Part shown: positions 1 through 6,828 of the stretch, piece by piece
How the letters are laid out: each line of letters starts with the position of its first letter
How positions within the stretch are numbered: the first letter of the stretch is position 1
Assembly (NCBI GenBank): GCA_902779445.1
Contig: CACZBM010000001.1
Location: 1-64,000, forward strand
From: an uncultured Lachnospiraceae bacterium
GTDB taxonomy: Bacteria > Bacillota > Clostridia > Lachnospirales > Lachnospiraceae
Length of the DNA stretch: 64,000 bases
Reading direction: 5' to 3'
Notes under the pieces: model-generated
What the model was told of the DNA's origin: nothing
What the model saw: only the letters and a program-made list of their open reading frames with translations
Databases searched by the model: none
Position numbers and translations under genes: made by a program

Positions 1-312
1 GCTCTTCATCTGCTCATAATCAGAAAGCGACTCCAGATCGACCTGAGGGGATTCACGGAATCCTTTCTCCACTGCATCAGCAAAATGCTCTGCAATCTCC
101 GGAATCGGAGTTCCGTTCTCATAAGAAGCAAATGCCTTTTCAATGCTGATGTTCACTCCAATAGAACTGTCCGTAGGTCTTACCGTGATAGCATCATAGC
201 TTTCATTCATCTTATCTACTCTGCGAGCAGTAAGTTCAACATCAGCTCCTCTAACAGCAAGTTCAGCCTTTAAGGCATCCTGGAAACCTTCTTTGAAACG
301 TTCATAATCCAT
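1..312 (-). CDS. DUF5688 family protein (3' end beyond window)
   Basis: An open frame of 104 codons runs from an ATG at 312 off the left edge of the window. The start is supported by AAAGGAG about 9 bases upstream. The N-terminus (MDYERFKEGF) followed by a segment rich in charged residues, then ASYENGTPIPEIAEHF, matches the usual layout of DUF5688 proteins as I know them: a short helical start, then a conserved segment around an EExxxGxxxxEI pattern. These proteins are common in Lachnospiraceae genomes and mobile elements and have no established function. It lies downstream, on the same strand, of the replication/partition cassette, so it probably belongs to the same integrated element. The C-terminal part is not visible. 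Confidence 0.7.
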   Translation of the reverse strand, partial: MDYERFKEGFQDALKAELAVRGADVELTARRVDKMNESYDAITVRPTDSSIGVNISIEKAFASYENGTPIPEIAEHFADAVEKGFRESPQVDLESLSDYEQMKS

Positions 313-384
313 ATTCAGTTTTCTCCTTTTCTTTTTGCATTTTGTTTAATAGAAACACCGGCGCGCGCTTACCGGAATTAGCAA

Positions 385-431
385 TAAAAAAAGCGTCTGG
401 CTTCGTGACGTTACAATCACGAGCTGACGCT
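385..431 (-). terminator. Rho-independent terminator of the element operon
   Basis: On the minus strand an imperfect stem (AGCGTC...TCGTGA paired with TCACGA...GACGCT, 392-431) is followed by a run of seven T residues (385-391). It sits downstream of the membrane protein gene ending at 593 and upstream of the DUF5688 gene, so it would end the repA-to-membrane-protein transcript. The remaining 432-592 stretch shows no open frame or convincing signal. Confidence 0.7.
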
Positions 432-592
432 CTTTACTTTGCCTATTTACTTTCTGCAGAAAAGGATCTTAAAGGAAGCTTTTTGCTTCACTTCATTAAA
501 TCCATTGTAATAATATCATAGGGATTTTCTTTTGAAAATGCATGGCAAGTGTATTCTTAGTGCCCTTTAGGTGTCATATTTGTACCCTTAAC

Positions 593-907
593 TCAAATCA
601 TATCTAAAAATTCTTTTATTGCTATTAGGACTGTGTCACCGGCATAGCAGATTATGTGAGGAAGTGCTCCTATTATAGATCCAAATATCAATGCCTCTAA
701 AAACATCTTCCAGTCAATCGGTGATGCAAACAAATAGGTAAAAGATAATAACACAAAGAGGCCGCCTATTATTCCACAAACCAGCCCAAGCACACCACTT
801 GCAAAATGAACCATAGCTATAAGGACTGTTAAAACAGCCTGGACCGGTAAAAGAAGTATTTTCAATATTAAACGGATAAAGCTTCCGAATAAACTTAATG
901 CCATCAT
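593..907 (-). CDS. Small hydrophobic membrane protein, CD1845-like
   Basis: The 104-residue protein is almost entirely hydrophobic, with about three membrane segments (roughly residues 8-30, 33-60 and 68-98). The start at 907 has an AGGGGGTG ribosome binding site 6 bases upstream; an immediately following second ATG is less well spaced. Length, hydrophobic pattern and location beside replication/partition genes resemble the CD1845 family of membrane proteins found in Tn1549-like integrative conjugative elements. I recognise the pattern, not a diagnostic motif, so this is tentative. The gene starts 10 bases after the XRE regulator stop and is probably co-transcribed with it. Confidence 0.55.
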   Translation of the reverse strand: MMALSLFGSFIRLILKILLLPVQAVLTVLIAMVHFASGVLGLVCGIIGGLFVLLSFTYLFASPIDWKMFLEALIFGSIIGALPHIICYAGDTVLIAIKEFLDMI

Positions 908-917
908 AATTCACCCC

Positions 918-1238
918 CTATTTATTCAATATCTGCTCTATAAACTTAATTACTTCATTTTGTTCTGCAGCATTCAGCTTAGAATAAAGTTGATAATACT
1001 TGCCTAATCTCCTCATTCTGGCTTCTTCCTCTGAATTATCGCCATAGAGTAGCCAATTACTGGACACATCATATAATGCAGAAAACTTTCGAACTTCTTC
1101 TGCAGATACTACTCTCTTGCCAGACTCTATCGCACTAAGAGTTGGACGTGACATCTCCATAGAACGTGCAGCATCCTCTTGATGCATACCTGCCTTATTT
1201 CTTGCTTCTTTTAATCTATCAGCTATAGTTTTATCCAT
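918..1238 (-). CDS. XRE-family (Cro/CI-like) transcriptional regulator
   Basis: This 106-residue protein has an N-terminal HTH_3 domain (about residues 6-62: ADRLKEARNKAGMHQEDAA, then MSRPTLSAIESGKR as recognition region, then VSSNWLLYG) and a C-terminal helix ending in EVIKFIEQILNK. The start is placed at 1238 because GGAGG lies 7 bases upstream; the open frame extends 12 codons further, but that extension is crossed by an operator palindrome and the predicted -10 box. The gene is flanked upstream by two identical 17-bp palindromes around its promoter, so autorepression is likely. It probably controls the short operon with the following membrane protein, as in many conjugative elements. Confidence 0.85.
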   Translation of the reverse strand: MDKTIADRLKEARNKAGMHQEDAARSMEMSRPTLSAIESGKRVVSAEEVRKFSALYDVSSNWLLYGDNSEEEARMRRLGKYYQLYSKLNAAEQNEVIKFIEQILNK

Positions 1239-1250
1239 AACGCGCCTCCA

Positions 1251-1312
1251 TGTCAGCATTTCTGACATCTTCATAATAACATATTTGTTTTATTATGTCA
1301 GCATTTCTGACA
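1251..1312 (-). promoter_or_regulatory. Promoter with two operator palindromes for the XRE regulator
   Basis: Two identical copies of the palindrome TGTCAGCATTTCTGACA lie at 1251-1267 and 1296-1312, 45 bases apart start to start. On the minus strand the second copy contributes the -35 box CTGACA (1296-1301), followed by a 17-base spacer and the -10 box TATTAT (1273-1278). The first copy lies at the expected transcript start and just before the ribosome binding site. A repressor bound to both would cover the -35 box and the start point. That the adjacent XRE protein is the ligand is inference from position. Confidence 0.8.
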
Positions 1313-1336
1313 TGAAATTTTTTTGAAAATCCAGAC

Positions 1337-1351
1337 TCATGAAAATCATGA
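1337..1351. repeat. Iteron/parS-like site downstream of parB
   Basis: The 15-mer TCATGA-AAA-TCATGA is a perfect palindrome and is the same site (reverse complement) as two copies inside repA at 3603-3617 and 3627-3641. A further TCATGA follows at 1360. It lies in the 60-base gap between the end of parB and the XRE promoter, which is a usual place for a centromere-like ParB site. It could equally be a RepA-binding iteron. Confidence 0.5.
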
Positions 1352-1375
1352 GCCTGGAATCATGACAATTATTAT

Positions 1376-2284
1376 TTACGCTCTGTTACCTGCCCATTGC
1401 TCCAATAGCTGTAGAATCTGCATTTCCATCTCTCTAGCTGTTGTTTTCTGAGGGAAATATTTTTGAAGAATGCTACTATCAAACACCACACGGTTTAGAG
1501 GATTTTTCTTTTCCTCGTCCATTATTCTTTCTATGAGTTCTGCAGTACAATTCCCTTCCTGACTAGATTTCTTCAATCTCTGTGCTTGTGATAATGACGG
1601 AGTAGTCTGTGCTATTTCCATTGCCTCATAAAACTCTTTCTGCTCTTCCGGCTTCATATAGGAAATCTCTACTGCAGGATTAAAAGCTATTTTCTTTTCA
1701 TCTACAAGATCAAGAAGCTCTGGAATAAGATTGTTTAGCCTTACAAACCTCTGCACAGTTCTAGCACTTTCACCGGTTTGCTTTGCCAGCTCTTCATCTG
1801 CACGTAACCTCGTGCCAACTTGACACGAAGTAAGATCTGTTCGCTTTCCCTGATGCTTTAGTGCCTCCATCTTCATTTTATAAGCCTTTGCCCTTTCACT
1901 TGGCAAAATATGTTCCCTCTGTAGATTAGAATCAACCATCAAAATAGTTGCTGTATCATCGTCCATTTCACGAATAATTGCAGGGACTTCTTTTTTTCCT
2001 GCCAAGATAGAAGCATACCTTCTTCTATGACCAGAAATCATTTCGTACTCTCCATTACCATCAGGACGAATTATTACAGGTACGAGTACTCCGTATTCTC
2101 TAATACTATCAACAGTTTTTCTCATATCCTCGTCATCAAGCACCTTGAATGGGTGATTTTTAAACTCATGAATCTGATTGACCGGAATCATAACAACCTG
2201 CTCGCCAGTCTCTTGTCTCTTTTCTTCAGTTGTAAAAATATCTTCATAGCTCTTTAAGCTAATATTAGTTCCTCTTCTGGTCAT
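1376..2284 (-). CDS. parB: ParB/Spo0J-like partition protein
   Basis: The 302-residue protein carries the ParB/sulfiredoxin N-terminal domain (about residues 30-120) with the GHRRRYA motif near residue 84 and NLQREHILPSERA just after, followed by a helix-turn-helix (AKQTGESARTVQRFVRLNNL, about residues 167-186) and a C-terminal dimer-like region. ParB CTPases bind parS DNA and act with ParA to segregate low-copy replicons. The start at 2284 has AGGAGG 9 bases upstream, and the gene overlaps the end of parA by 20 bases, which implies coupled translation. This is a plasmid/ICE-type partition gene: the chromosomal par locus normally lies near rnpA/gidB, which are absent here. Confidence 0.92.
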   Translation of the reverse strand: MTRRGTNISLKSYEDIFTTEEKRQETGEQVVMIPVNQIHEFKNHPFKVLDDEDMRKTVDSIREYGVLVPVIIRPDGNGEYEMISGHRRRYASILAGKKEVPAIIREMDDDTATILMVDSNLQREHILPSERAKAYKMKMEALKHQGKRTDLTSCQVGTRLRADEELAKQTGESARTVQRFVRLNNLIPELLDLVDEKKIAFNPAVEISYMKPEEQKEFYEAMEIAQTTPSLSQAQRLKKSSQEGNCTAELIERIMDEEKKNPLNRVVFDSSILQKYFPQKTTAREMEMQILQLLEQWAGNRA

Positions 2285-3068
2285 AGCTAAGCACCTCCTG
2301 TGTTAATGATGAATAAGCTTCAGCGACTTTGCCTGAAGGATCATAAGCAAAAATGCTCTTCCCTTCTGCACTCGTCTCAGCAGCTCTAACTGATCTTGGA
2401 ATCTCTGTCTCAAACACATTTATCTTGTTGCAGTAGGTATCACGAATTAAATTACTGATATCCTTGGCATAATTCGTTCTAGCTTCTACCATAGTAATTA
2501 GAATTCCTTCAATGCATAACTTAGGATTAATTTGACGCTTAACCTGGCTTATTGTTGCAAGTAGTTGTTCTAAGCCTTTTGCTGATAAGTAGTTTGCCTG
2601 AACGGGAACTAAAGTTGCATCAGCAGCTGCAAGAGCATTTACAGTTAGCATTCCAAGACTCGGCATACAATCCAAAAGAATATAATCATAATCTTCTCTG
2701 AGTGTCTCTAGAAACTGCTTAAGAATACGCTCTCTATTCATAGTATTCACAAGTGATACTTCTAGCCCTGCAAGAGAAATATTTGAAGGGATTAAATCAA
2801 TACCTTCCTGCTGATGGATCAACACCTCATCCAGCGCCACTGGATTTTCACTTATTGTTCCATTCAGAAGATCTGAGAGTGTAAGTTCCAAATCATCAGG
2901 TTGTGGATACCCCAGGCTGATCGTAAGTGATGCTTGGGGATCTGCATCTATTAGAAGCACCTTCTTCCCCTGTTTTGATAATCCAATACCTAAATTTTCT
3001 ACTGTTGTTGTCTTTGCTGTGCCGCCTTTCTGGTTAACTACAGCAATTATTGTTGCTTCTTTTTTCAT
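2265..3068 (-). CDS. parA: ParA-family partition ATPase
   Basis: The 267-residue protein has the deviant Walker A motif KGGTAKTTT near residue 15, the switch motif DADPQAS around residue 43, and the Walker B-like region YDYILLDCMPSLGMLTVNAL near residue 130. ParA ATPases bind DNA non-specifically and position ParB-parS complexes. The ATG at 3068 is chosen because AAGGAG lies 6 bases upstream and the ATG overlaps the repA stop codon in an ATGA arrangement. An upstream TTG in frame is not needed. Order repA-parA-parB with overlapping genes indicates one operon. Confidence 0.93.
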   Translation of the reverse strand: MKKEATIIAVVNQKGGTAKTTTVENLGIGLSKQGKKVLLIDADPQASLTISLGYPQPDDLELTLSDLLNGTISENPVALDEVLIHQQEGIDLIPSNISLAGLEVSLVNTMNRERILKQFLETLREDYDYILLDCMPSLGMLTVNALAAADATLVPVQANYLSAKGLEQLLATISQVKRQINPKLCIEGILITMVEARTNYAKDISNLIRDTYCNKINVFETEIPRSVRAAETSAEGKSIFAYDPSGKVAEAYSSLTQEVLSYDQKRN

Positions 3069-4030
3069 ACTGTCTCCTTCCAATTTGCCATGTCATAACT
3101 GACCTTGGCTGTATAATAGTGATCAATGGTTAGCGGTGCGTTGTAGATGGTGGTAAGTAAGTACTGCTTGATATTATGGATATCCGATGTTTGATTCTTA
3201 AAACAATCCAAGATGTATTCCATATGGCTTGAATCCAATTTCATAAACTGTGCTTTTACAACCTCTGCTGGCTTATCCTCCCCAGATATCCGGATTGTCT
3301 TTGCCTTGCTGTTAAGCACATCGACCATGATTTCAAGAATTTCATTAATCCTTCTGACTTCGTAAGGATTCCTTTGAGTCATTATGTCTATCTCCAGCTT
3401 TTCTCTAAGATAATCCTCATATTGTTCTCGTAATCTCATCGAATCTTCCTTTTCCTGTGCCTGTACCACCTTTATCTTCGGAGATGCTGATTCCGCCGAT
3501 AGATTGATTGGATTGGTATTAATAAAATCAGTGTTGTTATAATTAGTATTATTAGTGCATGATTTCCATGAGTCCGGACCTGTGATTATCACATTTCTAG
3601 ATTCATGATTTTCATGAGTCTCAGAATCATGATTTTCATGAGTCTGAATTATTCTTCTGTCAGGCCCATAGTCATGCAATCCGGTAGCAAAGTCCTTTAC
3701 ATAGATTTTTGTTGGCTTACCCTGACCTTGCTTTTGTCTTACTATTAAACCGGCTTTATCCTCCAGCTCTTTTAGCATCTTCGTTGCTTTCTGATTAGCA
3801 CAGTGCATATCTGCCATAATCCGATCCAATTTGTAATAAATAAACACTTTGCCATCTTCATCAAGCCATCCATTTTTTGCTGAAAGAGATGCTCTGTCCA
3901 GCATTAAGGAGTAGAGAATTTTTGATTCCATCGTTATTCCCGCAAATTTCTCATCCGTGATCAAAATCTTGGGTATTTGATAAAAAGCAAATTGATCTGC
4001 CCCTCTGCCATAAAAATAATCAAAATCCAC
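3065..4030 (-). CDS. repA: RepA_N-type replication initiator
   Basis: The 321-residue protein has a clear RepA N-terminal (PF06970-type winged-helix) domain in its first 110 residues: FAFYQIPKILITDEKF, LYSLMLDRASLSAKNGWLDE, then KVFIYYKLDRIM and TKMLKELEDKAGL. Proteins of this family start replication of theta-type plasmids and of plasmid-like conjugative elements in Firmicutes. The start is the GTG at 4030 with AAAGGAGG 7 bases upstream; an upstream TTG in frame lies in a terminator T-tract. The middle of the gene (3557-3641) holds three iteron-like repeats. In RepA_N plasmids the origin usually lies inside the rep gene, so these repeats may be the origin. The C-terminal half is variable and not recognised. 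Confidence 0.88.
   Translation of the reverse strand: MDFDYFYGRGADQFAFYQIPKILITDEKFAGITMESKILYSLMLDRASLSAKNGWLDEDGKVFIYYKLDRIMADMHCANQKATKMLKELEDKAGLIVRQKQGQGKPTKIYVKDFATGLHDYGPDRRIIQTHENHDSETHENHESRNVIITGPDSWKSCTNNTNYNNTDFINTNPINLSAESASPKIKVVQAQEKEDSMRLREQYEDYLREKLEIDIMTQRNPYEVRRINEILEIMVDVLNSKAKTIRISGEDKPAEVVKAQFMKLDSSHMEYILDCFKNQTSDIHNIKQYLLTTIYNAPLTIDHYYTAKVSYDMANWKETV
3557..3641. repeat. Iteron-like repeats inside repA (candidate origin)
   Basis: Three copies of a 15-mer lie at 3557-3571 (two mismatches), 3603-3617 and 3627-3641; consensus TCATGA-TTT-TCATGA. Start-to-start spacings are 46 and 24 bases, roughly whole helical turns. The last two encode the same THENH peptide, but the first is shifted in reading frame (46 is not a multiple of three) and encodes a different peptide. 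This argues that the DNA, not the protein, is under selection. Confidence 0.7.
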
Positions 4031-4061
4031 TGGCGTTCCTCCTTTCTTAGATTTGGAATAA

Positions 4062-4110
4062 AACAAAAAAAGACGCCTAACTCACAGGAAATGCTGTAAG
4101 TTAAGCGTCT
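4062..4110 (-). terminator. Rho-independent terminator upstream of repA
   Basis: On the minus strand a 17-bp near-perfect stem (AGACGCTTAACTTACAG paired with CTGTGAGTTAGGCGTCT, 4071-4110) with a 6-base loop is followed by a T-rich tract (4062-4070). It ends just before the repA ribosome binding site. It may terminate transcription arriving from rlmD, or act as an attenuator in the repA leader if the repA promoter lies in 4111-4300. Confidence 0.75.
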
Positions 4111-4154
4111 TCCGACGATTCTTATTTTGTTTATTTCAGACATATTCAAGTAGT

Positions 4155-4201
4155 GCACTACTGTCACGACGTAGGCTCTATTTTTGCACCTACTGTCACG
4201 A
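4155..4201. repeat. Direct repeat pair upstream of repA
   Basis: The sequence TACTGTCACGA occurs at 4159-4169 and 4191-4201, each preceded by GCAC, 32 bases apart (about three helical turns). A small palindrome TAGTGCACTA (4151-4160) overlaps the first copy. Position upstream of repA suggests an operator or initiator-binding site. The rest of 4111-4315 shows no gene. Confidence 0.45.
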
Positions 4202-4315
4202 GTTCAACAGCTACAACTACCCGAATATACTTTTTCATGTGCTTTCCACGCTCAGAATAATCAGTCTTATCAAACGTGAAATGCTCGAAAAAGTGCGTAA
4301 ATTCAAGGATTTCTA

Positions 4316-4357
4316 TTAGTTCACTCTTGTGAGCAACACTACAGTCTCCACATGGCT
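4316..4357. other. Candidate attachment site at the rlmD 3' end
   Basis: The last 14 codons of rlmD encode the conserved SHVETVVLL terminus of RumA-family enzymes. The 3' end of rumA is an established integration site for Tn5252-type conjugative elements in streptococci. Here the plasmid-like cassette begins right after this stop codon. The core att sequence cannot be defined because the other end of the element is outside the window. Confidence 0.35.
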
Positions 4358-5764
4358 GGTGCGGCTGAACTGGTCATAAACCTGATATTTCTGCAGCGCG
4401 TAGCCCGAAGCGAGGAGAAGTTTCAGATCGCGGGCGAGGGTTGCCGGATCACAGGAAATATAAACAACCTTTGAGGGCGAGAGCTCTGCAATGGTGTCGA
4501 GGACTTCCGGCTTCAGGCCTTTCCTCGGAGGATCCACGATCACTACATCTGCCCTTGCGCCAGGATTTTGTTTCATGTATTCCGGCATATAAACTTCCGC
4601 CGGAGCCGCGGTAAAATCAACATTAAAAATGCTGTTCAGCGATGCATTTTCTTTTGCATCTGCAATAGCCTCCTGTACTATCTCCACTCCGTGGATAAGG
4701 CTATTTGGTGCATATTTTGCAGCTGTGAGTGTGATAGTCCCTATCCCACAACATATGTCCCAGATTTCGGAGCGCTTTTCTTCAGAAAGATCCTGTATTG
4801 ATCCATTCTGAAACTCAGTAGCAGCCTTTTTCTGCACCTCTGTAAGTCCGGCATATTCCATGGCTTTATGATAGAGTTTCTCAGCCATTACCGGATTTAC
4901 CTGATAAAAAGACAGGGGAGAAATTCTGAACCTCAGTCCGCACAGCATGTCCTCTATGTACATGGGGCCATAAAGCGGAACACATTTTGAACCGAGTATC
5001 ACGTTTGTCTTCTCCGGATTGATATTAAGACAGACTGACTTCATACCTGATATATTCATAAGCCTTTCAGACAGAACATCAATGTGCGGGATCTTTTCTG
5101 AAGATGCCACTATACAGGTCATTATCTCACCGGTATTGAAACCCTTCCGGATCAGCACGTGTCTTATGAGTCCTTTTCCCTCTGTCTCGTCATATACCGG
5201 TATCCTGTATTCATCTAAAAATAAAAGAACCGTCCTAAGGATATCCTTAAATTCCGGAGGTGACAGGAAACAGTCTTCTGTCTCCACTATGTGATGAGTC
5301 CTGCCGGAATAAAACCCGGCGATGGCTTTTCCCTCACTGTTAACACCGATAGGATACTGGGCTTTATTTCTGTACCGCCCGGTATTCTCCATTCCGACAG
5401 CCGGTTCTTTTGCCCTATCCAGCACTTCCTCCGGAATACCCCCAATACGCTTAAGACAGTTATATACCTTGTTATCCTTATATTTAAGCTCTGCCTCATA
5501 TGAAATATGCTGAAGTGTACATCCTCCGCAGCTTTTACTCACAGGACATGCCGGAGATACCCTGTCAGGAGAAGGCGTATCTACAGACACAAGCTTCGCA
5601 AAACCCATGTTCTTTTTTACCTTCATCACCTTTGCGGTTACATGGTCTCCGACTGCAGTATCCTTTATAAAGAAAGAAAAGCCATCGATATGTCCGATGC
5701 CTTCTCCTTCATTTCCAAGATCGTCTATTATTAGTTTTATCTCGTCATTCTTGCGATAATTCAC
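4316..5764 (-). CDS. rlmD: 23S rRNA (uracil-5-)-methyltransferase, RumA/RlmD family
   Basis: The protein of about 480 residues has an N-terminal TRAM domain (residues 1-60), a [4Fe-4S] cysteine set (CPVSKSCGGC near residue 75 plus a Cys in ETEDCFLSPP), the SAM-binding motif DICCGIGTITL and the catalytic nucleophile motif VVYISCDPATLARDL. It methylates uridine in rRNA (or tRNA) at C5; which position cannot be read from sequence. The GTG at 5764 has AGAGG 5 bases upstream; an alternative TTG at 5785 would overlap the upstream gene. The C-terminus is intact although a mobile element abuts it, as expected when integration restores the gene end. Confidence 0.9.
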   Translation of the reverse strand: MNYRKNDEIKLIIDDLGNEGEGIGHIDGFSFFIKDTAVGDHVTAKVMKVKKNMGFAKLVSVDTPSPDRVSPACPVSKSCGGCTLQHISYEAELKYKDNKVYNCLKRIGGIPEEVLDRAKEPAVGMENTGRYRNKAQYPIGVNSEGKAIAGFYSGRTHHIVETEDCFLSPPEFKDILRTVLLFLDEYRIPVYDETEGKGLIRHVLIRKGFNTGEIMTCIVASSEKIPHIDVLSERLMNISGMKSVCLNINPEKTNVILGSKCVPLYGPMYIEDMLCGLRFRISPLSFYQVNPVMAEKLYHKAMEYAGLTEVQKKAATEFQNGSIQDLSEEKRSEIWDICCGIGTITLTAAKYAPNSLIHGVEIVQEAIADAKENASLNSIFNVDFTAAPAEVYMPEYMKQNPGARADVVIVDPPRKGLKPEVLDTIAELSPSKVVYISCDPATLARDLKLLLASGYALQKYQVYDQFSRTSHVETVVLLTRVN

Positions 5765-5778
5765 TGTAACCTCTTTTA

Positions 5779-6732
5779 TTACCAATCCCCTGCTTTTCTG
5801 ATATTAGAATCGAAAAGCCTGTTGAATCCCATCCACTCATCCTTCTTATCAACAGTAAGATGAGAAAGTATCTCACTGAAAGTCTCCATTTTCGCATCCG
5901 TATTATCTGCGAAATTAAGCGCAACTGCCTCCATCAGGGCCGGCTTTTTCGGTGATCCGTACTCATACTCCCCGTGATGTGCAAGTATGCAGTGCTGAAG
6001 CTCACCTAAAAGTCTGGGCGGAAAATCCGGTATCGTATGAGCTTTTTCCGCTATCATCTCAGACCCCATCACGATGTGACCCAGAAGCTGTCCATCATCC
6101 GTATAATCATTCTGCGGAAATGATGAGATCTCCCTGGTCTTTCCGATATCATGAAGAAGAGCTGCCGTTATCAGAAGGTCGTGGTTCAGTGCAGGATATG
6201 CTTTTACATAGTACTTGCACATTCTGGTCACAGCAAGGGTATGCTGCAGGAGTCCTCCCACAAAGCTGTGATGAATGGATTTTGCGGCGGAACTCATCTT
6301 GAATTTCTCCATGAAATCAGGATCATCGGTAAAAAACAGATTCAGCAGCTTATTGAGATGCGGGTTCTTTACCGTATTTACCACCGCATTCAGATCACTG
6401 CACATGGTATCAATACTGAAGGGGCTCATAGGGAGATAATCCGACGGCACATATTCTCCGTCATGTGCCACTTTGATCCTCCTTATAGATGCCTGAAGTG
6501 CCCCCTGATATCTGTTCACATCACCGAAAACATAGATATAATCCATGACATCAAAATCAGCTATACCATCAGAATTCGGTTCCCAGACCTTTGCGTCCAG
6601 AGTACCGGATTTGTCCTGAAGTATCACATTATAATAGGGCTTACCGTTTCTGGTCTCTGCCTGAGCTTTATATTTACAGAGATAAACATCCGAAAGGCTG
6701 TCTCCCTCGTTAAGATCTGCTAAATACCTCAT
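5779..6732 (-). CDS. YhaM-family 3'-5' exoribonuclease (OB-fold plus HD domain)
   Basis: The 317-residue protein combines an N-terminal OB-fold nucleic-acid-binding region (about residues 12-95) with an HD phosphohydrolase domain whose metal ligands are visible in SIHHSFVGGLLQHTLAV, AALLHDIGKTRE and CILAHHGEYEYGSP, followed by EAVALNFADNTDAKM. This layout is that of B. subtilis YhaM, a manganese-dependent exoribonuclease that also acts on DNA. The start at 6732 has GAGGTGG upstream. It precedes rlmD with about 14 bases between stop and start, so the two are probably one transcript. HD proteins vary in substrate, so exact activity is inferred. Confidence 0.88.
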   Translation of the reverse strand: MRYLADLNEGDSLSDVYLCKYKAQAETRNGKPYYNVILQDKSGTLDAKVWEPNSDGIADFDVMDYIYVFGDVNRYQGALQASIRRIKVAHDGEYVPSDYLPMSPFSIDTMCSDLNAVVNTVKNPHLNKLLNLFFTDDPDFMEKFKMSSAAKSIHHSFVGGLLQHTLAVTRMCKYYVKAYPALNHDLLITAALLHDIGKTREISSFPQNDYTDDGQLLGHIVMGSEMIAEKAHTIPDFPPRLLGELQHCILAHHGEYEYGSPKKPALMEAVALNFADNTDAKMETFSEILSHLTVDKKDEWMGFNRLFDSNIRKAGDW

Positions 6733-6791
6733 TCTTTATAATCCACCTCATCTGTTTTCTTTAATTATCATTCTTCTTTTCATCGTTCTAA

Positions 6792-6818
6792 AGATTTTTC
6801 GCTTCGCTCAAAATGACA
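6792..6818. repeat. Dispersed palindromic repeat, family A (single arm)
   Basis: A single arm (ATTTTTCGCTTCGCTCAAAATGACA) of the repeat family also found at 20585, 32290, 36640 and 37290. It lies in the gap downstream of the HtrA-like gene. This copy has no facing arm. Confidence 0.6.
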
Positions 6819-6828
6819 GACTGATCAT

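Noticed and set aside
918..4066. Chromosomal replication origin with parAB
   Set aside because: The initiator is RepA_N-type and no dnaA, gidB, rnpA or DnaA-box cluster is present; a plasmid-like cassette fits better.
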